NCBI RefSeq assembly: GCF_900114915.1
Contig: NZ_FOUS01000004.1
Location: 434,001-498,000, forward strand
Reading direction: 5' to 3'
Origin: Bradyrhizobium sp. Rc3b
Lineage (GTDB): Bacteria; Pseudomonadota; Alphaproteobacteria; Rhizobiales; Xanthobacteraceae
Length of the DNA stretch: 64,000 nucleotides
Position 1 is the first letter of the stretch; each line of letters starts with the position of its first letter. The notes beneath the pieces are model-generated. The model was given only the letters and a program-made list of their open reading frames with translations, was not told where the DNA came from and did no database searches. Positions 60,521 through 64,000 of the stretch are shown here, piece by piece. Both the position numbers and the translations under genes were made by a program.

Positions 60521-60782
60521 GCGGCATCCTCTTCAGTGGATCGGATTTGAATTCTGGTAAGACGAAGGGGATGGCGAAAACGCGCAAGCCCTTAACCTTG
60601 AGGGCGCGGATGTATCAGACAAATCCCGGGATGTCCACCGGACAAGCGGGTTTTCGGGCCAAGTTCAGCCATTAAATGAGGCAAAAATACCTCTGTGCGG
60701 CCCTGATTTGGGCGATTCGACGCCAGGGATGGGGCCGTTTCCGGAGCTTTGTTCCGGAATCTTTGAAAGCAGGGGACTACAC

Positions 60783-61505
60783 ATGGATATCAAGAAATAC
60801 GCTGCTGAAGCCATCGGCACCTTCTGGCTCACATTCGCAGGCTGCGGAAGCGCGGTGATCGCTGCCGGCTTCCCGCAGGTCGGAATCGGTCTGGTCGGTG
60901 TCTCCCTCGCATTCGGACTGAGCGTGGTCACCATGGCCTATGCGATCGGCCATATCTCCGGCTGCCATCTCAACCCGGCCGTCACGGTCGGTCTTGCCGC
61001 CGGCGGGCGTTTTCCGGCCGGGCAGATCCTGCCCTATGTGATCGCGCAGGTGGCCGGCGCGATCGTGGCCGCCTGGCTCCTCTACGTCATCGCGAGCGGA
61101 GCTCCCGGATTCGATGTCAGCAAGGGCTTCGCATCCAACGGCTATGATGCGCATTCGCCCGGCCAGTACAGCATGATCGTGTGCTTCCTCACCGAGGTGG
61201 TGATGACCATGATGTTCCTGTTCATCATCATGGGCGCGACCCATGGCCGCGCGCCCGCAGGCTTCGCGCCGCTCGCGATCGGGCTCGCGCTGGTGATGAT
61301 CCATCTCGTCAGCATCCCCGTCACCAACACCTCGGTGAACCCGGCGCGCAGCACGGGCCCCGCGCTGTTCGTCGGCGGCTGGGCGACGGCGCAGCTCTGG
61401 CTGTTCTGGGTCGCACCGCTGATCGGCGGCGCGCTGGGCGGGGTGATCTATCGCTGGCTCAGCGAGGAGCCCACGGGCGTCGTCGCAGGCGCGAAGACGG
61501 CCTAA
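60783..61505 (+). CDS. aqpZ: aquaporin Z
   Basis: A 240-residue water channel with six transmembrane helices. The two NPA motifs are in GCHLNPAVT and NTSVNPARS, and the selectivity-filter Arg follows the second. Start is ATG 60783, giving the usual [21 protein letters not shown] opening; an open frame of 25 codons upstream is not conserved in character. It is a single gene, convergent with purK. Confidence 0.95.
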   Translation: MDIKKYAAEAIGTFWLTFAGCGSAVIAAGFPQVGIGLVGVSLAFGLSVVTMAYAIGHISGCHLNPAVTVGLAAGGRFPAGQILPYVIAQVAGAIVAAWLLYVIASGAPGFDVSKGFASNGYDAHSPGQYSMIVCFLTEVVMTMMFLFIIMGATHGRAPAGFAPLAIGLALVMIHLVSIPVTNTSVNPARSTGPALFVGGWATAQLWLFWVAPLIGGALGGVIYRWLSEEPTGVVAGAKTA

Positions 61506-61511
61506 TCGCGG

Positions 61512-61544
61512 AGCGGGATCGCAGCTCGAAGCTGCGGTCCCGCT
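61512..61544. terminator. bidirectional terminator hairpin, aqpZ/purK
   Basis: A 15-bp stem (61512-61526 with 61530-61544, one mismatch/G-T position) with a 3-nt CGA loop lies between the convergent aqpZ and purK genes. Its right end overlaps the purK stop codon (61543-61545). Confidence 0.75.
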
Positions 61545-62649
61545 ACTTGCCTTTCGTCGGCCTGACTTCGGTGACGTGGCCCATCTTTCGGCCGGGACGC
61601 GGCGCACCCTTGCCGTAGATGTGCACGGTCGCGCCCGGCACGCTCAGCCACTTTTCGTAATCATTGATCTCGTCGCCGATCAGATTGGTCATGGTGACGA
61701 TTTCGCCGTGGCGCACGGGCTTGCCGAGCGGCCAGCCGGCGATGGCGCGGATGTGCTGCTCGAACTGCGAGACCGAGGCGCCGTCGAGCGTCCAGTGCCC
61801 TGAATTGTGCACGCGCGGGGCGATCTCATTGACCAGCACCTTCGGGCCGGTGCCGTTGGCGAGCACGAACATCTCGACAGCGAGCACGCCGACATAGTCG
61901 AGCGCGCTTGCGATCTTGCCGGCGATGCTGCGTGCTTCCTCGGCAAGCGCAGGCGGGATCGGCGCGGGCGCGCGCGATATCTTCAGGATGTGGTCGCGGT
62001 GCTCGTTCTCGGTGACGTCGAAACACTCGACCTGGCCTGTGACCGAGCGTGCGGCGATCACGGAGATCTCGCGCTCGTAGGGCACGAAGGCTTCCAGGAT
62101 CGCCGATTTGGTGGCGAGGCTGGTCCACACCTTGGCGATGTCGTCGCCCTCGCGGATGATGGCCTGGCCCTTGCCGTCATAACCGAAGCGGCGGGTCTTG
62201 AGCACGGCCGGAAGGCCGATCCTGGCGATCGCCTCGCGCAGCGAGGATACGGAGGTGACGTCGGCATAGGCTGCGGTGCCGATGCCGAGCCGCGTCACGA
62301 AATCCTTCTCGGCGAGCCGGTCCTGGGTGGTCTCGAGAATCTTGCGGTTGGGCAGGACGGGTCGGCGCGCGTCCAGCACCATCGCGGCGGCCGATGGCAC
62401 GTTCTCGAATTCGTAGGTGATGACGTCGACGTCGTTGGCGAACAGTTCGAGCGCCTCGACATCGGCATATTCGGCGCAGGTCGCGTTCAATACGACGTCG
62501 AAGGCCGGCGAGTCCGGATCGGGCGAGAAAACCTGGCAGCGCAGGCCGAGCCGCGCCGCAGCCATGGCCAGCATCCGGCCCAATTGTCCGCCGCCGAGAA
62601 TTCCGATGGTGTCACCGGGCTTCAGTTTCACCTGCCTGGTGTCGGTCAC
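61543..62649 (-). CDS. purK: 5-(carboxyamino)imidazole ribonucleotide synthase
   Basis: A 368-residue ATP-grasp enzyme that carboxylates AIR to N5-CAIR in purine synthesis. [24 protein letters not shown] is the N-terminal dinucleotide-like motif, and [27 protein letters not shown] and [27 protein letters not shown] are the ATP-grasp core. The start ATG overlaps the purE stop by four bases (ATGA at 62646-62649), so the genes are coupled. Confidence 0.95.
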   Translation of the reverse strand: MTDTRQVKLKPGDTIGILGGGQLGRMLAMAAARLGLRCQVFSPDPDSPAFDVVLNATCAEYADVEALELFANDVDVITYEFENVPSAAAMVLDARRPVLPNRKILETTQDRLAEKDFVTRLGIGTAAYADVTSVSSLREAIARIGLPAVLKTRRFGYDGKGQAIIREGDDIAKVWTSLATKSAILEAFVPYEREISVIAARSVTGQVECFDVTENEHRDHILKISRAPAPIPPALAEEARSIAGKIASALDYVGVLAVEMFVLANGTGPKVLVNEIAPRVHNSGHWTLDGASVSQFEQHIRAIAGWPLGKPVRHGEIVTMTNLIGDEINDYEKWLSVPGATVHIYGKGAPRPGRKMGHVTEVRPTKGK

Positions 62650-63134
62650 GCCTTGTCCTCCGGGCGCTCGGCGACCGCCTCGGTCTGCGCCTTGCGCCAG
62701 GCCGCGAGGCGATCGGACAAGGCCGGGTCGGACAACGCCAGGACGGCCGCCGCCAGCAGCGCGGCGTTGGTCGCGCCGGCCTTGCCGATGGCGAGGGTGC
62801 CGACCGGGATGCCGGCGGGCATCTGGACGATCGAATAGAGCGAATCGAGGCCCTTGAGCGTCTTGGATTCGACGGGAACGCCGAACACCGGGAGTTCGGT
62901 CAGCGCCGCCGCCATGCCGGGCAGGTGTGCAGCGCCACCTGCGCCGGCGATGATGACCTTGTAACCGGCGGCCTTGGCGCCCTTGGCGAAAGCAAAGAGA
63001 CGGTCGGGGGTGCGGTGGGCCGAGACGATGCGGGTGTCGGCGGCGACGCCGAGCGCGGCAAGCGTGTCGGCGGCATGCCGCATCGTGTCCCAGTCCGACT
63101 GGCTTCCCATGATGATGGCGATCGGCGCGGTCAT
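62646..63134 (-). CDS. purE: N5-carboxyaminoimidazole ribonucleotide mutase
   Basis: A 162-residue class I PurE that rearranges N5-CAIR to CAIR. The signature is [21 protein letters not shown] (GSxSD loop), [12 protein letters not shown] and [19 protein letters not shown]. It is the first gene of the purE-purK operon and overlaps purK by ATGA. Confidence 0.95.
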   Translation of the reverse strand: MTAPIAIIMGSQSDWDTMRHAADTLAALGVAADTRIVSAHRTPDRLFAFAKGAKAAGYKVIIAGAGGAAHLPGMAAALTELPVFGVPVESKTLKGLDSLYSIVQMPAGIPVGTLAIGKAGATNAALLAAAVLALSDPALSDRLAAWRKAQTEAVAERPEDKA

Positions 63135-63275
63135 GACGTTAATTGTGCCCGAAAAACAGAAAGATAGGCCAGATTAACGGTTCCGGCCGGCGGCTCGCAA
63201 GGCGGTGGCAAGGAGAAGGGAATCCACTATCCTGTCTTGGTGAATCCCCGCAAGCCTTCATTGAGCAGGATGCCC

Positions 63276-64000
63276 ATGAAGAAACCAAAAAGGGCAGGCG
63301 CTGCGAAGGCCAAAAAGGGCCGGAAGACCAGTGCCGGCCGATCCAAAACCGCCCCAAAACGGCTGACCAGGCGGCCGGCGAAGCCGCCGGGGCGTGACGC
63401 GTCGGGCGATGATGGGGCCAAGGATACCGTCAGGGCGACGATCCGGGGCTTGCGGACCAAGCTCAAGGAGGCGCAGCGCCGGGTCGCGGAACTGGAAGCT
63501 GCGGCCGACACCGATTTCCTGCTCGAGATTCCCAACCGGCGCGGCTTCGAGCGCGAGCTGGCGCGTGCCATCGCCTACATGAAGCGCTACCGCGCCAGCG
63601 GGGCACTGATCGTGCTCGACGTCGATCGGTTGAAGCCGATCAACGATTCGTTCGGTCATGGCGCCGGTGACGAGGTGCTCAAGGCGATTGCCGCCACGCT
63701 GACGCGGCAGGTCCGCGCCTCCGACGTGGTCGGGCGGCTGGGGGGCGACGAGTTCGCGCTGCTGCTGTGGAATCTCAGCGAGACCGACGCCAAGGCAAAG
63801 GCGGCCATCTTCGAGCAGGCGGTCGACGAATTGTCCTTTGTCTTTCGCGGCGAGCACGTGACCGCGGGCGCCTCCGCCGGTGTCGCGCTGCTGGGGGCGC
63901 AGTCCGACGCGGGCCGCGCCCTGGAGGAGGCCGATGCCGCCATGTATGTGCGCAAGGCGCACCGGCGGCACGAGCCGCGGGTCCGGCTGGTCGGCAGCTA
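63276..64000 (+). CDS. diguanylate cyclase (GGDEF), cut by window edge
   Basis: 241 codons are inside the window; the last two bases are TA, so the stop may be just beyond. The N-terminus is a 60-residue Lys/Arg/Ala-rich basic segment (KKPKRAGAAKAKKGRKTSAG type), and a coiled-coil linker (LRTKLKEAQRRVAELEAAAD) leads into the GGDEF domain. The active site is intact (GRLGGDEFALLL), with the product-inhibition site RASD five residues before it. No transmembrane segment is seen, so it is cytoplasmic, and the basic tail may bind nucleic acid. Start is ATG 63276 with AGGA; ATG 63270 is two codons earlier. Confidence 0.88.
   Translation, partial: MKKPKRAGAAKAKKGRKTSAGRSKTAPKRLTRRPAKPPGRDASGDDGAKDTVRATIRGLRTKLKEAQRRVAELEAAADTDFLLEIPNRRGFERELARAIAYMKRYRASGALIVLDVDRLKPINDSFGHGAGDEVLKAIAATLTRQVRASDVVGRLGGDEFALLLWNLSETDAKAKAAIFEQAVDELSFVFRGEHVTAGASAGVALLGAQSDAGRALEEADAAMYVRKAHRRHEPRVRLVGS

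Overview
The window is a high-GC alphaproteobacterial chromosome segment, most likely Bradyrhizobium or a close relative. Pointers to this are the gene repertoire (GapR/DUF2312, DUF1244, DUF2852, DUF1036, a three-gene pntAA-pntAB-pntB transhydrogenase preceded by an aa3-type cytochrome oxidase subunit IV, and a FeeM/LuxI-fold acyltransferase), strong GC bias in third codon positions, and dispersed palindromic repeats that I associate with Bradyrhizobium genomes. The genus is inferred from gene content only. Almost everything looks like core chromosome. I see no rRNA, tRNA, CRISPR array, integrase, transposase or phage structural gene.

Layout. 1-11.7 kb: accessory metabolism and signalling. 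It holds a truncated chemoreceptor, a hydroxyacid dehydrogenase, a YCII protein coupled to an ECF sigma factor, small SRPBCC, VOC, NTF2-like and YCII proteins, an SDR, a soluble chemoreceptor with three PAS repeats, and a TetR regulator whose probable 17-bp operator recurs before its own gene and before the downstream DUF2852 gene. 12-13.7 kb: two adjacent cell-wall hydrolases, GH19-like and NlpC/CHAP-like, each with a C-terminal peptidoglycan-binding domain and no signal peptide. 13.8-17.1 kb: fatty-acid desaturase, serine acetyltransferase, two overlapping small membrane genes and a DUF2231 protein.

17.5-29.9 kb: envelope core. tolQ-tolR-tolA-tolB is separated from pal-cpoB by a GGDEF-EAL protein and the FeeM-like acyltransferase; tilS and ftsH follow, with an RpoH-like promoter candidate before ftsH. 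30.1-36.6 kb: a glycan or glycolipid type membrane cluster of two paralogous GT-C-like proteins, a third polytopic protein, a GT2 polyprenyl-phosphate glycosyltransferase and a SAM methyltransferase. 37-42.3 kb: a Flp pilin, a decayed PAP2 phosphatase pseudogene, a TetR regulator, pyruvate kinase coupled to a DUF1036 gene, DUF1244, GapR and a DUF1801 gene bracketed by palindromic repeats. 42.4-51 kb: a DUF882 peptidase-like protein, a YcbB-type L,D-transpeptidase, a sigma-54 response regulator, an M3 oligopeptidase, and an AbrB/Doc toxin-antitoxin pair whose toxin has two substitutions in the Fic motif. 51-64 kb: respiratory/redox and transport genes (oxidase subunit IV, pnt genes, hydrolase, Na+/H+ and Ca2+/H+ antiporters), a cupin, an envelope-anchored low-complexity protein, a TPR lipoprotein, rpsU, aqpZ, purE-purK, and a diguanylate cyclase running to the window edge.

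No wholly new system is proven. The best candidates for new biology are the paralogous GT-C glycan cluster, the Tol-Pal locus interrupted by c-di-GMP and acyl-signal genes, the paired leaderless muralytic enzymes, and the Doc toxin with an altered catalytic motif.
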